Shown in pieces: positions 20,425 to 31,988 of a stretch of 64,000 bases of DNA; positions within the stretch are counted from its first letter, which is position 1; every line of letters begins with the position of its first letter. The stretch is from Pseudomonas sp. 14P_8.1_Bac3 (GTDB lineage Bacteria > Pseudomonadota > Gammaproteobacteria > Pseudomonadales > Pseudomonadaceae). Both the position numbers and the translations under genes were made by a program. The notes under the pieces are model-generated. The model worked only from the letters and a program-made list of their open reading frames with translations, ran no database searches and was not told where the DNA came from. The DNA is taken from contig NZ_JANLOD010000048.1 of the NCBI RefSeq assembly GCF_025466085.1, positions 275,896 to 339,895 on the forward strand, written 5' to 3'.

Positions 20425-22060
20425 CGGGCCGCAAACCCCTGGACAGGCCCCGATCAAGACCCGACGCTTCAGCGTGTCGCTGGTGTGGATCGTGCCGATC
20501 GTCGCGGTGCTGGTGGGCATTTCCCTGGTGGTGCACAGCGTCCTGCAGGAAGGCCCGACCATCACGGTGACCTTCAAGACCGGCAGCGGCCTGACCGCCA
20601 ACAAAACCGAAGTCAAATACCGCAACGTGGTGATCGGCCATGTGTCCGACGTGGAGCTGAGCGACGACCAGAAGAGTGTCAACGCCACCATCAAATTGGC
20701 CAAGCAGGCGGAAAGCTTCACCCGTAAGGATTCGCAGTACTGGGTCGTCAGGCCGCGCATCGGTGCAGGCGGCGTGTCGGGCATCGATACCTTGCTCTCC
20801 GGCGACTACATCGGCGCCGATATTGGCCAGGACGACGCGCGCGCGAAGAACTTCACCGGCCTGGAAAACCCGCCGCCCATCACCTATGGCGAGCCGGGCA
20901 AGCGTTTCACCCTGCACAGCCAGGACCTGGGCTCGCTGGACATCGGCTCGCCGGTTTATTACCGCAAGATTCCGGTCGGCCAGGTGGTCGCCTATGCGCT
21001 GGACGCCGACGGCAAGGGCGTAAACATCGACGTGTTCATTCATGCGCCGAACGATGCCTACGTCACCGACAACACCCGCTTCTGGAACGCCAGCGGGATC
21101 GATGTGAATGTTGGCGCCAACGGCTTTGCGGTAAAGACTGAATCGTTGTCCTCCATCCTCGTCGGCGGCATTGCCTTCCGTGCGCCGGACTACAGCCCCG
21201 ACGATGTGCCGGCCAACGAGGAAAAAGGCTTCGAGTTGTTCGAAGACCAGCAAACCGCCCTTGCCCCGCCCGCCGGCAAGGCGCAATACCTGAGTCTGCG
21301 TTTCGACCAGGCCTTGCGCGGGCTCAAGGTCGGCGCGCCGGTGGAATTCCTCGGGGTCGAGTTCGGCCGGGTGGTGTCGGTCAATCTGGATTTCGACGCG
21401 GTAAAACGCAGCTTTCCGGTCAACGTCGGCATCCTGATTTACCCGCAACGGCTGGGCCTGGCGCACACCAAAATGCTCAAAGCCCTGAATCATAATCCTG
21501 ACGACGAAGCCGCCGGCGTTCGCCTGATCGGTTCGTTCATCGAAAACGGCCTGCGCGCCCAGGCCCGCAGCGGCAATCTGTTGACCGGCCAACTGTATAT
21601 CGCGCTCGATTTCTACCCCAAAGCAGAGAAAGTCGCGTTCGACCCGAGCGCCCGTCCGGTCTCGATCCCGACGATTCCCGGCAGCCTCGAACAGTTGCAG
21701 GAAAAACTCGAAGGCATGGTCGACAAGATCAACCAACTGCCGATCGAGCGCATCGCCAGCAACCTCGACAGCAATCTGGTCGAGCTGCGCAAAGGCCTCA
21801 CGCAATTCAACGCGAAGACCCTGCCCGGCGTGCAAACCACCCTGGCGGATGTCAGCAAGACCCTGCAATCGGCCAGTTCGACCCTCGCCGAAGACTCGCC
21901 GCAACGCGAGCAGTTGACCCAGACCCTGGACGAACTCGGGCGCATGTCGCGCTCCTTGCGTGAACTCTCGGATTACCTGGGCCGGCATCCGGAGTCGCTG
22001 ATTCGCGGTCGCCCCGACAACGCTGCGCCACTGGACTTGAAGGGCCCACCGCGCAATTGA
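20405..22060 (+). CDS. pqiB: PqiB, MCE-domain intermembrane lipid transport protein
   Basis: A 551-residue protein with one N-terminal transmembrane helix (about 22-44) followed by three MCE repeats: GPTITVTFKTGSGL, then GKRFTLHSQDLGSL..GSPVYYRKIPVGQV, then LSLRFDQALRGLKVGAPVEFLG. The tail is helical and probably coiled (about 430-530). E. coli PqiB forms a hexameric syringe spanning the periplasm. GAGGAGG lies before the ATG. Central gene of a pqiA-pqiA-pqiB-pqiC operon. Confidence 0.9.
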   Translation: MKSQATDGPQTPGQAPIKTRRFSVSLVWIVPIVAVLVGISLVVHSVLQEGPTITVTFKTGSGLTANKTEVKYRNVVIGHVSDVELSDDQKSVNATIKLAKQAESFTRKDSQYWVVRPRIGAGGVSGIDTLLSGDYIGADIGQDDARAKNFTGLENPPPITYGEPGKRFTLHSQDLGSLDIGSPVYYRKIPVGQVVAYALDADGKGVNIDVFIHAPNDAYVTDNTRFWNASGIDVNVGANGFAVKTESLSSILVGGIAFRAPDYSPDDVPANEEKGFELFEDQQTALAPPAGKAQYLSLRFDQALRGLKVGAPVEFLGVEFGRVVSVNLDFDAVKRSFPVNVGILIYPQRLGLAHTKMLKALNHNPDDEAAGVRLIGSFIENGLRAQARSGNLLTGQLYIALDFYPKAEKVAFDPSARPVSIPTIPGSLEQLQEKLEGMVDKINQLPIERIASNLDSNLVELRKGLTQFNAKTLPGVQTTLADVSKTLQSASSTLAEDSPQREQLTQTLDELGRMSRSLRELSDYLGRHPESLIRGRPDNAAPLDLKGPPRN

Positions 22061-22077
22061 TCACAGGAGCTGCACCG

Positions 22078-22635
22078 ATGGTTGCTTCGATGAAGATAAT
22101 GCTGGTCACTGCGCTGATGTTGCTCGTCGCCTGCCGCAGCGAGCCGATTCAATTCCACACCCTGACACCGGCGCAATTGAGCGGAACCCGTGGCGGGGGT
22201 GGCGAAATCCAGATTGAAGGCCTCAGCGTACCGCCCCAGGTCGATCGCCCGCAGATCGTCATCCGTCAGGGCAACAGCGGCCTGGCAATTCTGGAAACCC
22301 AATGGTGGGCAGCGAGCCTGGCGGATGAATTGCGCAGCGCATTGGTGGATCAACTGGCCAACGCCACACCGCAACGCAAAGTGTCGGTGCGCATCGACGT
22401 GCAGCGCTTCGATTCGATCCCCGGTCAATACGCGCTGATGGACGTCAAATGGCGCCTGCGCAGCGCCGGAGAAGGCGATAACGCGTTGATCAGTTGCCGC
22501 AGCACGTTGCAAACGCCCTCCGGCCCGTCCATCGACGATCTGGTCATTGCCCAGCAGAACAACGTCAAGCGCCTCGCAGCGTTGATCAGCCGTGCCGCGA
22601 GCGGAACGCAAAAAGGTTGCCCGGTGACGCCTTGA
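22078..22635 (+). CDS. pqiC: PqiC-type outer-membrane lipoprotein (DUF330/ABC auxiliary)
   Basis: A 185-residue lipoprotein. The lipobox LVAC puts the lipidated Cys near residue 19 of MVASMKIMLVTALMLLVAC. The body has the PqiC/YmbA pattern FHTLTPAQL, IQIEGLSVPPQVDRPQIVIR and WWAASLADELRSAL. It probably anchors the tip of the PqiB tube to the outer membrane. The start at 22078 is chosen for the AGGAG site; a TTG overlapping the pqiB stop is the alternative. Confidence 0.88.
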   Translation: MVASMKIMLVTALMLLVACRSEPIQFHTLTPAQLSGTRGGGGEIQIEGLSVPPQVDRPQIVIRQGNSGLAILETQWWAASLADELRSALVDQLANATPQRKVSVRIDVQRFDSIPGQYALMDVKWRLRSAGEGDNALISCRSTLQTPSGPSIDDLVIAQQNNVKRLAALISRAASGTQKGCPVTP

Positions 22636-22686
22636 ATTGACGTTTTTTTCTCATTCTGGTCCTTACATTTGGCGGCGCTTGAATCT

Positions 22687-22705
22687 GCTAATGATTCGTA
22701 TTGAC
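22687..22705 (+). promoter_or_regulatory. Fur-box-like site upstream of the iron ABC transporter
   Basis: GCTAATGATTCGTATTGAC matches 12 of 19 positions of the Fur consensus GATAATGATAATCATTATC, 71 bp before the binding-protein start. Fur control is expected for an Fbp-type iron transporter; the site itself is unproven. Confidence 0.5.
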
Positions 22706-22775
22706 CCAAATTGATCGACGCCCCCTCTGGTCTGCCCGCGTCCACGATCAAAACAATAACTGGAGCCGCCACCGC

Positions 22776-23789
22776 ATGAATTGCCGAATTCCCTCGTTGC
22801 TGAAACACGTTCTGCTGACCTTTGCCCTGTTGAGTGCCAGCCACGCGTACGCTGCCGATGCCGACGGTATCGTGGTCTACAACGCCCAGCACGAAAGCCT
22901 GACCAAAGCCTGGATTGAAGGCTTCACCAAGGAAACCGGGATCAAAGTCACCGTGCGCAACGGCGACGACACCGAGATGGGCAACCAGATCGTCCAGGAA
23001 GGCGCGGCGTCTCCCGCCGACGTATTCCTCACCGAAAACTCCCCGGCCATGGTGCTGGTCGATAACGCCGGGCTGTTTACGCCCGTTGCGCCGGCCACCC
23101 TGGAGCAGGTCGATGCGGCTTACCGCCCGGCCCATGGCAATTGGGTGGGCATTGCCGCGCGCTCTACAGTGTTCGTCTACAACCCGAGCAAACTGCCGGA
23201 AGCGGAACTGCCGAAGTCGCTGATGGACCTTGCCGAGCCGAAATGGAAAGGTCGCTGGGCCGCATCGCCAGCCGGCGCCGACTTCCAGGCCATCGTCGCC
23301 GCCGTACTGGAACTCAAAGGTGAAGCCGCTACCCTCGACTGGTTGAAGGGGATGAAAACCAATTTCAGCGCTTACCGGGGCAACAGTTCGGTGCTGAAGG
23401 CAGTGAATGCCGGTCAGGTCGACAGCGGTGTTATCTATCACTATTACCGCTTCGGCGATCAGGCCAAGACCGGCGAAAACAGCAAGAACACCGCCCTGCA
23501 TTACTTCAAGCACAAGGACCCGGGAGCGTTTGTGAGCACCTCCGGTGGTGGCGTGCTGGCGTCCAGCAAGCACAAAGACCAGGCCCAGGCGTTCCTTAAA
23601 TATGTGACCGGCAAGGACGGCCAGGCCATTCTCAAGACCGGCAACTCGTTTGAATACGCCATAGGCAAGAACGCAGAATCCAACCCGAAACTGCTGTCTT
23701 TGCAGCAACTCGATGCGCCGAAGGTCGATGCGTCCAAACTCGACAGTCGCAAAGCCGTGGAGTTGATGACTCAGGCCGGGCTGCTTTGA
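22776..23789 (+). CDS. Periplasmic iron(III)-binding protein (FbpA/HitA-like)
   Basis: A 337-residue exported binding protein; signal peptide ends near AYAAD. Family segments include [35 protein letters not shown] and [20 protein letters not shown]. The consecutive tyrosines in YHYYRFG correspond to the iron-liganding Tyr pair of FbpA proteins. The ATG at 22776 has GGAG upstream. First gene of a three-gene importer with fused permease and ATPase. Confidence 0.87.
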   Translation: MNCRIPSLLKHVLLTFALLSASHAYAADADGIVVYNAQHESLTKAWIEGFTKETGIKVTVRNGDDTEMGNQIVQEGAASPADVFLTENSPAMVLVDNAGLFTPVAPATLEQVDAAYRPAHGNWVGIAARSTVFVYNPSKLPEAELPKSLMDLAEPKWKGRWAASPAGADFQAIVAAVLELKGEAATLDWLKGMKTNFSAYRGNSSVLKAVNAGQVDSGVIYHYYRFGDQAKTGENSKNTALHYFKHKDPGAFVSTSGGGVLASSKHKDQAQAFLKYVTGKDGQAILKTGNSFEYAIGKNAESNPKLLSLQQLDAPKVDASKLDSRKAVELMTQAGLL

Positions 23790-23793
23790 ATTG

Positions 23794-25392
23794 ATGCCTG
23801 AAACGCTACCGGCGGAGGGCGCGGCGGCGCTTCCCGACCATTTGCGCCGTCGCTCCCGCGGGCTGTTCGCGGGGCGCGGCGGTGCGTGGGTGATCAGCTT
23901 GTCGGTGCTGGTGTCATTGCTGTCGCTATTGCCGATTGCCTTCGTCATCGGGGTGTCGCTGCACACCGGTTGGGCGACCCTGTCAGCGCTGATGTGGCGG
24001 CCAAGGGTTGGCGAGCTGCTGATCAACACCGTGCTGCTGGTGGCGATCACGATCCCCCTTTGCATCGTCCTTGGCACGACCCTGGCCTGGTTGACCGAGC
24101 GCAGCGATCTGTCCGGACGGCGCGGGTGGTCGCTGCTGGCCATCGCGCCGCTGGCGGTTCCGGCCTTCGTGCACAGTTATGCCTGGGTCAGCTTGATACC
24201 CTCGATCAATGGCCTGTTCGCCGGGGTGCTGGTGTCGGTGATCGCCTATTTCCCCTTTCTCTACCTGCCGATTGCCGCGACGTTGCGCCGGCTCGATCCG
24301 GCCATTGAAGACGTCGCGCAATCCATGGGGCTCAAGCCCTGGGCGGTGTTTTTCCGCGTGGTGTTGCCGCAGCTGCGCCTGGCCATCTGCGGTGGCGCCT
24401 TGTTGGTTGGCCTGCACCTGCTGGCCGAATATGGCCTATACGCGATGATCCGCTTCGACACTTTCACCACGGCGATCTTCGATCAGTTCAAATCCACCTT
24501 CAACGGGCCGGCCGCCCACATGCTGGCCGGCGTGCTCGCCTTGTGTTGCCTGGCGATGCTCACGGTCGAGTCCGCCGCGCGGGGTCATGCGCGGTATGCA
24601 CGGGTCGGCTCAGGCAGTGCCCGCGACCAGCGAGTGGTGCGCCTGAAGGCCGGCGCGCGCATGCTCGCGCTGATCCTGCTGATCACCACCTGCGCCCTGT
24701 CGCTGGGGGTGCCGTTGATCACACTGGGCAAATGGTTGATCGCCGGTGGTGCGCAGGTCTGGCAGATGAGCGAACTGCTGCCGGCCCTGCAACAGACCTT
24801 GCTGCTTGGAGTCGCCGGCGCGGCGCTCACCACGTGCGCCGCGATTCCGATTGCCTGGCTGTCGATTCGCTCGCCGGGGCGCTTGCAGCGGATCCTCGAA
24901 AGCTGCAACTACATCACCAGTTCCCTGCCGGGCATTGTTGTCGCATTGGCCCTGGTAACCGTCACTGTGCAGTTCGCGCGGCCGATTTATCAGACCACGA
25001 TCACCGTGCTGCTGGCGTACCTGCTGATGTTTTTACCCCGTGCGCTGGTGAGTTTGCGGGCGGGCTTCGCTCAGGCGCCGGTTGAGCTGGAGAACGTCGC
25101 CCGCAGCCTGGGTCGCTCGCCGGGTCGGGCGTTATGGCTGATCACCTTGCGCCTGGCCGCGCCCGGTGCTGCCGCGGGCGCCGCGCTGGTGTTCCTGGCA
25201 ATCACCAACGAACTGACCGCCACCCTGCTCCTGGCTCCCAACGGCACACGCACGCTGGCGACCGGATTCTGGGCATTGACCAGCGAAATCGACTACGCCG
25301 CAGCGGCGCCTTACGCCCTGTTGATGATTCTGCTGTCGCTGCCATTGACCGGGCTTCTCTATCACCAATCCAAACGAGCGGCGGGTCGATGA
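23794..25392 (+). CDS. Iron(III) ABC transporter permease (FbpB-like, two fused domains)
   Basis: A 532-residue membrane protein with two tandem BPD_transp_1 permease domains, each with an EAA-type loop ([21 protein letters not shown] in the first, [20 protein letters not shown] in the second) and about 12 helices overall. Duplicated permease halves are normal for the Fbp/Hit/Sfu family. It begins 4 bp after the binding-protein stop and overlaps the ATPase start by 4 bp. A TTG one codon earlier is possible. Confidence 0.88.
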   Translation: MPETLPAEGAAALPDHLRRRSRGLFAGRGGAWVISLSVLVSLLSLLPIAFVIGVSLHTGWATLSALMWRPRVGELLINTVLLVAITIPLCIVLGTTLAWLTERSDLSGRRGWSLLAIAPLAVPAFVHSYAWVSLIPSINGLFAGVLVSVIAYFPFLYLPIAATLRRLDPAIEDVAQSMGLKPWAVFFRVVLPQLRLAICGGALLVGLHLLAEYGLYAMIRFDTFTTAIFDQFKSTFNGPAAHMLAGVLALCCLAMLTVESAARGHARYARVGSGSARDQRVVRLKAGARMLALILLITTCALSLGVPLITLGKWLIAGGAQVWQMSELLPALQQTLLLGVAGAALTTCAAIPIAWLSIRSPGRLQRILESCNYITSSLPGIVVALALVTVTVQFARPIYQTTITVLLAYLLMFLPRALVSLRAGFAQAPVELENVARSLGRSPGRALWLITLRLAAPGAAAGAALVFLAITNELTATLLLAPNGTRTLATGFWALTSEIDYAAAAPYALLMILLSLPLTGLLYHQSKRAAGR

Positions 25393-26459
25393 ACGCACTT
25401 GAACTGCATTCAGTCTGCAAATCCTATGGCGCGCACCGGGCCTTGGACAACATCAACCTGTCGGTGCCGACGGGCAGCCGCACCGTGATCGTCGGCCCTT
25501 CGGGGTCGGGCAAGACCACGTTGCTGCGGATGATCGCCGGCTTCGAGTTTCCGGATGCCGGGCGCCTGTCGCTCAACGGCCAGACGCTGGTCGACGCCAC
25601 CCACGAAGTGCCGGCGCACCAACGCCAGATCGGTTACGTGCCGCAGGACGGCGCGCTGTTTCCGCACATGACCGTGGCTGCCAACATCGGCTTTGGCCTG
25701 GCGGTCAAGGGCCAGGAAAAACGCGAGCGCATCGCCCAGTTGATGGACAGCGTGGCACTTGAGGCGAACATGGCCGAGCGTTGGCCCCATGAACTGTCTG
25801 GTGGCCAGCAACAACGGGTGGCTTTGGCGCGGGCCCTGGCGCAACAACCGCGCCTGATGCTGCTGGACGAGCCGTTCTCCGCGCTCGACACCGGCTTGCG
25901 CGCCGCCATGCGCAAACTGGTGGCGCGGTTGCTGGCCGATGCCGGGGTCACCACCATCCTGGTGACCCATGACCAGAGCGAAGCGCTGTCGTTTGCCGAT
26001 CAATTGGCGGTCATGCGTGACGGCCGGCTGGTGCAGTCAGGTCACCCGCTGGACCTTTACCGTCACCCGAGCGACGAACAGACCGCATTGTTCCTGGGCG
26101 ATGCCGTCGTCATGCCTGCCCGAATAGAGGCCGGCTGGGCCCATTGCGACCTGGGACGGATCCCGGTCAACAACCATCGCAACAACCGCTGCGCGCAGAT
26201 CATGCTGCGACCCGAGCAGTTGCAACTGGTCAGCATCCTGCCCAGCGTTGCAGAGCCCACCGGCTGCCGCGCCGTGGTGACCGAACGCGACTTCAGCGGC
26301 AACACCTGCACCCTGACCGTGGAACTGGAGCCCCTGCCCTCCGCCGATCAGCCCGGCCGATCGTTGCTGGTGCGCAGTTCCGGCCTCTACGCGCCACCCA
26401 CCGGCAGCGCGGTTCACGTCTCGACCATCGGCCATGCGCATGTGCTGAGCGAACCTTAG
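25389..26459 (+). CDS. Iron(III) ABC transporter ATPase (FbpC-like)
   Basis: A 356-residue ATPase: Walker [10 protein letters not shown] (about 37-45), Q-loop [12 protein letters not shown], signature ELSGGQQQR, Walker [14 protein letters not shown]-loop LVTHDQSEA, and a C-terminal TOBE-like regulatory region from about 240, as in FbpC. The ATG overlaps the permease stop (ATGA). It completes the import system. Confidence 0.88.
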   Translation: MNALELHSVCKSYGAHRALDNINLSVPTGSRTVIVGPSGSGKTTLLRMIAGFEFPDAGRLSLNGQTLVDATHEVPAHQRQIGYVPQDGALFPHMTVAANIGFGLAVKGQEKRERIAQLMDSVALEANMAERWPHELSGGQQQRVALARALAQQPRLMLLDEPFSALDTGLRAAMRKLVARLLADAGVTTILVTHDQSEALSFADQLAVMRDGRLVQSGHPLDLYRHPSDEQTALFLGDAVVMPARIEAGWAHCDLGRIPVNNHRNNRCAQIMLRPEQLQLVSILPSVAEPTGCRAVVTERDFSGNTCTLTVELEPLPSADQPGRSLLVRSSGLYAPPTGSAVHVSTIGHAHVLSEP

Positions 26460-26945
26460 AGGCGATCCATCGGTCGCCAGCGTCCTGCAACACATAACGC
26501 ATAGTCGACCGGCTGGACGGCGCCAGTCGCGCCAGATAAAAACGGGCATCGGTTGGATGGGGGAATACGTAACTCGGCAACAGGTAAGTCAAAAAACGGC
26601 CTTGGGTGAAAACAGACCAATACAACAACTAAGGATTGAAACATTCCTCATATAAAACGGGACACTTCCGTAGGACTTTTCTATTAAGAAGTGCGATGAG
26701 CGGCAGGAGCCTGAACATTGGCTTAATAACGTTCAGATAAACGATTCCGCGACCGTATTTTTATGTTCCTTTCACAAAATCTCGCCTAACCTCATTTACA
26801 ACAGGTGAGCCCCGACCGGCTCCCAACCTGCCGCCCACGGCCGCAAAAGTCAAATGCGATCCGTCCCGGGCAGGCCACTAAACCGTTGAATCCCGTTTGT
26901 TTCGGCACTTTGTCCGAAGGACGGCTTACGCCCCGAGGTTTCCCT
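26460..26945. other. Long leader region upstream of arnB, 486 bp, no gene supported
   Basis: AT-richer than the flanks, especially 26560-26800. No open frame shows protein-like features. It should contain the arn promoter and its regulator sites. Confidence 0.6.
26722..26738 (+). promoter_or_regulatory. Candidate PmrA-like half-sites upstream of arnB
   Basis: CTTAAT, a 5-bp spacer and TCAGAT resemble the YTTAAK-N5-YTTAAK type of PmrA box; the first half-site is good and the second poor. arn operons are controlled by PmrAB/PhoPQ in relatives. Weak. Confidence 0.25.
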
Positions 26946-28094
26946 ATGAGTGAAGCTTTTCTACCCTTCTCCCGCCCCAGTATCGGCGATGAAGAAATTG
27001 CCGCCGTAGAGCAAGTATTGCGCTCCGGCTGGATCACTACCGGGCCGAAAAACCAGCAACTCGAAGAGCACTTCGCCAACTATGTCGATTGCAAGCATGC
27101 CGTCGCACTGTCCTCCGCCACCGGAGCGATGCACGTCACGTTGCTGGCGTTGGGCATCGGTCCTGGCGACGAAGTCATCACACCCTCCCAGACCTGGGTT
27201 TCCACCGCCAACATGATCTGCCTGTTGGGGGCGACGCCGGTGTTTGTCGACGTTGATCGCGACACATTGATGAGCAGCATTGAGAGCATCGAAGCGGCCA
27301 TCACCCCGCGCACCCGGGCGATCATCCCGGTGCATTACGCGGGTGCGGCGTTCGATCTCGATCCGCTCTACGCCCTCGCCGACAAGCACGGAATCCCGGT
27401 GATCGAAGACGCCGCCCACGCCGCCGGCACCCGCTACAAGGACCGTCACGTCGGCGCCAAAGGCACCGCGATCTTCTCGTTCCACGCGATCAAGAACATG
27501 ACCTGCGCCGAAGGTGCGATGTTCGTCAGCGACGATGAAGCGCTGGCCAATCGGGTGCGCATGCTCAAGTTTCACGGGCTCGGCGTCGATGCCTACGACC
27601 GCATGACCCACGGCCGCAAGCCGCAGGCCCAGGTCATGGAACCGGGTTTCAAATACAACCTGGCCGACATCAACGCCGCCATCGCCCTGGTGCAACTGGA
27701 GCGCCTCGACGAGATCAACGCCAAACGTAGCGCACTGGCCAGAACCTATCTGCAAAGGTTCGAAGGCTTGCCGGTGCAACCGCTGGCGATTCCGACGTAT
27801 TCGCAGCAACACGCCTGGCACCTGTTCATCCTGCGCATCGACACCGAACGCTGCGGACTTGACCGCGAAGCGTTCATGAAGGCCTTGCAGGCACAGAACA
27901 TCGGCACCGGCATTCACTTCATCGCCACGCATCTGCACACCTGGTATCGCCAGCGCTTCCCCAACCTGTACCTGCCCAACACCGAATGGAACTCGGCCCG
28001 CCTGTGCTCGATTCCCTTGTTCCCCGACATGACCGGCGACGATGTCGACCGTGTCGTCAGCGCCATTGAACAGACACTGGACACTCGCCTGTGA
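26946..28094 (+). CDS. arnB: UDP-4-amino-4-deoxy-L-arabinose aminotransferase ArnB
   Basis: A 382-residue DegT/DnrJ/EryC1 PLP enzyme that aminates UDP-4-keto-arabinose to UDP-L-Ara4N. Visible are [23 protein letters not shown] (phosphate binding), [11 protein letters not shown], and the PLP lysine Lys183 in [14 protein letters not shown], characteristic of ArnB. GAGG precedes the ATG at 26946. First gene of an eight- to nine-gene operon in which nearly every stop overlaps the next start. Confidence 0.95.
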   Translation: MSEAFLPFSRPSIGDEEIAAVEQVLRSGWITTGPKNQQLEEHFANYVDCKHAVALSSATGAMHVTLLALGIGPGDEVITPSQTWVSTANMICLLGATPVFVDVDRDTLMSSIESIEAAITPRTRAIIPVHYAGAAFDLDPLYALADKHGIPVIEDAAHAAGTRYKDRHVGAKGTAIFSFHAIKNMTCAEGAMFVSDDEALANRVRMLKFHGLGVDAYDRMTHGRKPQAQVMEPGFKYNLADINAAIALVQLERLDEINAKRSALARTYLQRFEGLPVQPLAIPTYSQQHAWHLFILRIDTERCGLDREAFMKALQAQNIGTGIHFIATHLHTWYRQRFPNLYLPNTEWNSARLCSIPLFPDMTGDDVDRVVSAIEQTLDTRL

Positions 28095-29110
28095 AACCCT
28101 ATCCGATCCGTTGCGTATCGATCGTCATCCCGGTCTACAACGAGCAAGACAGCCTGCCCGAGTTGCTGCGGCGCACCGAAGCGGCGTGCCGGGAACTGCA
28201 CCATGACTACGAAATCGTCATGGTGGATGACGGCAGTCGCGATCACTCGGCGCAACTGCTCGAAGAAGCCGCCAGTCGTGATTGCAGTCCGGTGGTGGCG
28301 GTCATTCTCAACCGCAATTACGGCCAGCACGCGGCAATCATGGCCGGGTTCGAGCAATGCAAGGGCGATGTCGTCATCACCCTTGATGCCGACCTGCAAA
28401 ACCCGCCGGAAGAGATTCCGCGCCTGGTGGCCCAGGCCGAGCTGGGCTATGACGTGGTCGCCACCGTGCGCAGCAATCGCCAGGACTCGGCCCTGCGGCG
28501 CTGGCCGTCGAAGCTGATCAACCTCGCGGTGCAGCGCTCCACCGGCGTGGCCATGAGTGACTATGGCTGCATGCTCCGTGCTTATCGCCGCTCGATTGTC
28601 GACGCGATGCTCGCCTGCCGCGAACGCAGCACCTTCATCCCGATCCTGGCCAACAGTTTCGCCCGGCACACCACGGAAATCCTCGTGACCCACGCCGAGC
28701 GCGAACACGGCGAATCGAAGTACAGCCCGATGCGCCTGGTCAACCTGATGTTCGACCTGATCACCTGCATGACCACCACCCCGCTGCGGCTACTGAGTAT
28801 CGTCGGTTTCGCCATGGCCGGGCTCGGCGTGGCGTTCGCTACCGCGCTGATCGTGCTGCGCCTGGTGTTCGGCGCCAGTTGGGCCGGCGACGGCACGTTC
28901 GTGTTGTTCGCGGTGCTGTTCGTGTTCACCGGTGGCCAGTTCATCGGTATGGGCCTGCTGGGCGAGTACCTGGGGCGGATGTACAGCGACGTCCGCGCCC
29001 GCCCTCGGTTCTTCATTGAAAAAGTCCTGCGCAGCCAGCCTGCCGCACCCGCTTCCGTAGTCACCGTTGATGGCCTCACTTCTACTTCCTCCGATCAGGT
29101 TCTCTCATGA
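28091..29110 (+). CDS. arnC: Undecaprenyl-phosphate 4-deoxy-4-formamido-L-arabinose transferase ArnC
   Basis: A 339-residue GT2 glycosyltransferase. The catalytic domain has [24 protein letters not shown] and the DxD-like [12 protein letters not shown], followed by two C-terminal transmembrane helices (about 232-305). It moves formyl-Ara4N to undecaprenyl phosphate on the cytoplasmic face. Translation starts at GTG overlapping the arnB stop (GTGA). Confidence 0.95.
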   Translation: MKPYPIRCVSIVIPVYNEQDSLPELLRRTEAACRELHHDYEIVMVDDGSRDHSAQLLEEAASRDCSPVVAVILNRNYGQHAAIMAGFEQCKGDVVITLDADLQNPPEEIPRLVAQAELGYDVVATVRSNRQDSALRRWPSKLINLAVQRSTGVAMSDYGCMLRAYRRSIVDAMLACRERSTFIPILANSFARHTTEILVTHAEREHGESKYSPMRLVNLMFDLITCMTTTPLRLLSIVGFAMAGLGVAFATALIVLRLVFGASWAGDGTFVLFAVLFVFTGGQFIGMGLLGEYLGRMYSDVRARPRFFIEKVLRSQPAAPASVVTVDGLTSTSSDQVLS

Positions 29111-31104
29111 GCTCAAAAGCCAAAACTGTTGTTTTCGCCTATCACGATATTGGCTGTGCCGGCATCGAAACGCTGCTCAGCGCCGGTTACGACATCGCCG
29201 CGGTGTTTACCCACGCCGATGATCCGAAGGAGAACGCCTTCTACGCTTCCGTCGCGCAACTGTGCGCCCGCCGTGGCATCCCGGTGCACGCCCCGGAAGA
29301 CGTCAATCACCCGCTGTGGATCGAGCGCATCGCCCAGCTCGATCCCGACTTCCTGTTTTCCTTCTACTACCGCCACCTGTTGAGCGAGCCGTTGCTGGCC
29401 ACGGCGCGCAAAGGCGCGTTCAACCTGCACGGTTCGTTGCTGCCACGCTACCGCGGGCGCGCGCCGGCCAACTGGGTGCTGGTCAACGGCGAAAGCGAAA
29501 CCGGCGTGACGTTGCACCGCATGGTCAAGCGCGCCGACGCCGGTGCCATCCTTGCCCAGCAACGGGTGCCGATTGAGCGCAGTGACACCGCATTGAGCCT
29601 GCACGGCAAACTGCGCGTGGCGGCCGCGGACCTGCTGCGCGATACGCTGCCGACGTTGCTCGCTGGCAAAGTCAACGAAACCCCACAGGACGAAACCAAA
29701 GCCACGGTATTCGGCCGGCGCACCCCCGCCGACGGCAAGCTGGACTGGAACCGTCCGGCCGAGCAGCTGTTCAACCTGGTTCGCGCCGTGACCCAACCCT
29801 ACCCCGGTGCCTTCTGTGCGGTGAGCGAGCACAAACTGATTGTCTGGAGCGCCGAGGTGGTCAAGGGCAACGACGGCCTGGCGCCGGGCCGGGTCATCAG
29901 CGTCGATCCGTTGCGCATTGCCTGCGGCGAAGACTCCCTGGTGATCAGCGCCGGCCAACGCAACGACAACGGCTTGTACCTGAGCGGCCCGCAACTGGCT
30001 GCTGAACTCGGTCTGGTCGAGGGCTCCGTGCTGCGCGGTGCCGAATCCGCGCGTGCACCACGGCGCACACGGGTGCTGATCCTTGGCGTCAACGGCTTCA
30101 TCGGCAATCACCTGTCCGAACGGTTGCTGCGCGATGATCAATACGAGGTCTACGGCCTGGACATCGGCAGCGACGCCATCGAGCGTTTGCGCAGCCATCC
30201 GAATTTCCACTTCGTCGAAGGCGACATCAGCATTCACTCTGAGTGGATCGAGTACCACATCAAGAAGTGCGACGTGATCCTGCCGCTGGTGGCGATTGCC
30301 ACACCGATCGAATACACCCGCAACCCGCTGCGGGTGTTCGAGCTGGATTTCGAAGAAAACCTGAAGTTGGTGCGCTACTGCGTCAAGTACAACAAGCGGG
30401 TGATCTTCCCGTCGACCTCGGAAGTCTACGGCATGTGCCAGGACGACAAGTTCGACGAGGACACGTCCAACCTGGTGGTCGGGCCGATCAACAAGCAACG
30501 CTGGATCTACTCGACTTCCAAGCAGCTGCTCGACCGGGTGATCTGGGCTTACGGCCAGAAAGGCCTGAACTTCACCCTGTTCCGCCCTTTCAACTGGATG
30601 GGCCCGCGCCTGGATCGACTCGATTCTGCACGTATCGGCAGCTCCCGGGCGATCACCCAACTGATCCTCAACCTGGTGGAAGGCACGCCGATCCGCCTGT
30701 TCGACGGTGGCGAGCAAAAACGCTGCTTCACCGACATTGCCGACGGCGTGGAAGCGCTGGCGCGGATCATCGACAACCGCAACAACGCCTGTAACGGCCA
30801 GATCATCAACATTGGCAATCCGGACAACGAAGCCAGCATCCGCCAGCTGGGCGAAGAGTTGCTGCGACAGTTCGAAGCCCATCCGCTGCGCCACAACTTC
30901 CCGCCGTTTGCCGGTTTCCGCGACGTGGAAAGCAAGGCGTTCTACGGTTCGGGCTACCAGGACGTATCGCACCGCAAGCCGAGCATCGACAACGCCCGAC
31001 GTTTGCTGGACTGGGCGCCCACGGTGGAGATGAGCGAAACCATCGGCAACACGCTGGACTTCTTCCTGCGTGAAGCGATGCTCGAAATCAGGGACAAACG
31101 TTGA
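29107..31104 (+). CDS. arnA: Bifunctional ArnA: UDP-Ara4N formyltransferase / UDP-glucuronate decarboxylase
   Basis: A 665-residue two-domain enzyme. The N-terminal formyltransferase shows Asn106/His108 in [16 protein letters not shown] and Asp144 in KRADAG, the N-H-D catalytic set. The C-terminal SDR-type decarboxylase begins near residue 318 with [19 protein letters not shown] and has [10 protein letters not shown] for the Tyr-Lys pair. It oxidatively decarboxylates UDP-GlcA and formylates UDP-Ara4N. ATG overlaps the arnC stop. Confidence 0.96.
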   Translation: MSSKAKTVVFAYHDIGCAGIETLLSAGYDIAAVFTHADDPKENAFYASVAQLCARRGIPVHAPEDVNHPLWIERIAQLDPDFLFSFYYRHLLSEPLLATARKGAFNLHGSLLPRYRGRAPANWVLVNGESETGVTLHRMVKRADAGAILAQQRVPIERSDTALSLHGKLRVAAADLLRDTLPTLLAGKVNETPQDETKATVFGRRTPADGKLDWNRPAEQLFNLVRAVTQPYPGAFCAVSEHKLIVWSAEVVKGNDGLAPGRVISVDPLRIACGEDSLVISAGQRNDNGLYLSGPQLAAELGLVEGSVLRGAESARAPRRTRVLILGVNGFIGNHLSERLLRDDQYEVYGLDIGSDAIERLRSHPNFHFVEGDISIHSEWIEYHIKKCDVILPLVAIATPIEYTRNPLRVFELDFEENLKLVRYCVKYNKRVIFPSTSEVYGMCQDDKFDEDTSNLVVGPINKQRWIYSTSKQLLDRVIWAYGQKGLNFTLFRPFNWMGPRLDRLDSARIGSSRAITQLILNLVEGTPIRLFDGGEQKRCFTDIADGVEALARIIDNRNNACNGQIINIGNPDNEASIRQLGEELLRQFEAHPLRHNFPPFAGFRDVESKAFYGSGYQDVSHRKPSIDNARRLLDWAPTVEMSETIGNTLDFFLREAMLEIRDKR

Positions 31105-31988
31105 TGCAGGCGGGCCTTCGGATTGATGTCGACACCTACCGCGGCACCCGTGAAGGCGTGCCGCGGCTTCTGGAAATGCTCGATGAAGCCCAGGTCAAAG
31201 CGACGTTTTTCTTCAGCGTCGGGCCGGACAACATGGGCCGGCATCTATGGCGTCTGATCCGCCCGCAGTTCCTCTGGAAAATGCTGCGTTCCAACGCGGC
31301 CGGCCTCTATGGCTGGGACATCCTGCTGGCCGGCACCGCGTGGCCGGGCAAGCCGATTGGCCGTGACCTCGGGCACCTGATGCGGCAAACCCGGGCGGCG
31401 GGGCATGAAGTCGGCCTGCACGCCTGGGATCACCACGCCTGGCAGGCCAATGCCGGGCGCTGGAGCAACGCCCAGTTGACCGAGCAGATTCGCCGGGGCG
31501 TCGACACGCTCAACGACATTCTCGGCGAACCCATCCGGTGTTCGGCCTCCGCTGGCTGGCGCGCGGATGACCGGATCATTGAGGCCAAACAAGGTTTCGG
31601 CTTTCTGTACAACAGCGATTGCCGCGGCCATAGCCTGTTCCGGCCGGCCTTGCCCACGGGCGGCCTTGGTGCACCGCAGATTCCGGTGGACCTGCCCACC
31701 TTTGATGAAGTAGTCGGGCCGAGCCTCGCCGCCAACGATTTCAACGCCTTCATTCTTGACCGGTTCACCCCGCAGCACCACAACGCCTACACCATTCATG
31801 CCGAAGTAGAAGGGATTCTGATGGCCAATCATTTTCGCGCGCTGCTGGCTGAGGCACGCCAGCGTGATATCCACTTTCAACCCTTGGGTCACTTGCTGCC
31901 GGACACACCGGACGCCTTGCCCCGTGGCCGCGTGCTGCGCGGCGCGCTCGACGGTCGTGAAGGCTGGCTGGGAGTGCAAGGCGCATGA
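31104..31988 (+). CDS. arnD: 4-deoxy-4-formamido-L-arabinose-phosphoundecaprenol deformylase ArnD
   Basis: A 294-residue NodB-like polysaccharide deacetylase. [20 protein letters not shown] supplies the catalytic Asp and metal Asp; [13 protein letters not shown] supplies the metal histidines. It removes the formyl group from the lipid-linked sugar. The ATG begins at the last base of the arnA stop; a TTG one codon earlier would overlap by four. Confidence 0.95.
   Translation: MQAGLRIDVDTYRGTREGVPRLLEMLDEAQVKATFFFSVGPDNMGRHLWRLIRPQFLWKMLRSNAAGLYGWDILLAGTAWPGKPIGRDLGHLMRQTRAAGHEVGLHAWDHHAWQANAGRWSNAQLTEQIRRGVDTLNDILGEPIRCSASAGWRADDRIIEAKQGFGFLYNSDCRGHSLFRPALPTGGLGAPQIPVDLPTFDEVVGPSLAANDFNAFILDRFTPQHHNAYTIHAEVEGILMANHFRALLAEARQRDIHFQPLGHLLPDTPDALPRGRVLRGALDGREGWLGVQGA

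Noticed and set aside
20399..21988. Minus-strand 529-codon frame opposite pqiB
   Set aside because: Antisense shadow; pqiB has three clear MCE domains and operon overlaps.
22425..24143. Minus-strand 572-codon frame across pqiC, the Fbp-like binding protein and the permease start
   Set aside because: It spans three well-supported genes and their promoter, and its product has low-complexity shadow composition.
29113..30972. Minus-strand 619-codon frame opposite arnA
   Set aside because: arnA has complete catalytic motifs for both domains; the antisense frame has none.
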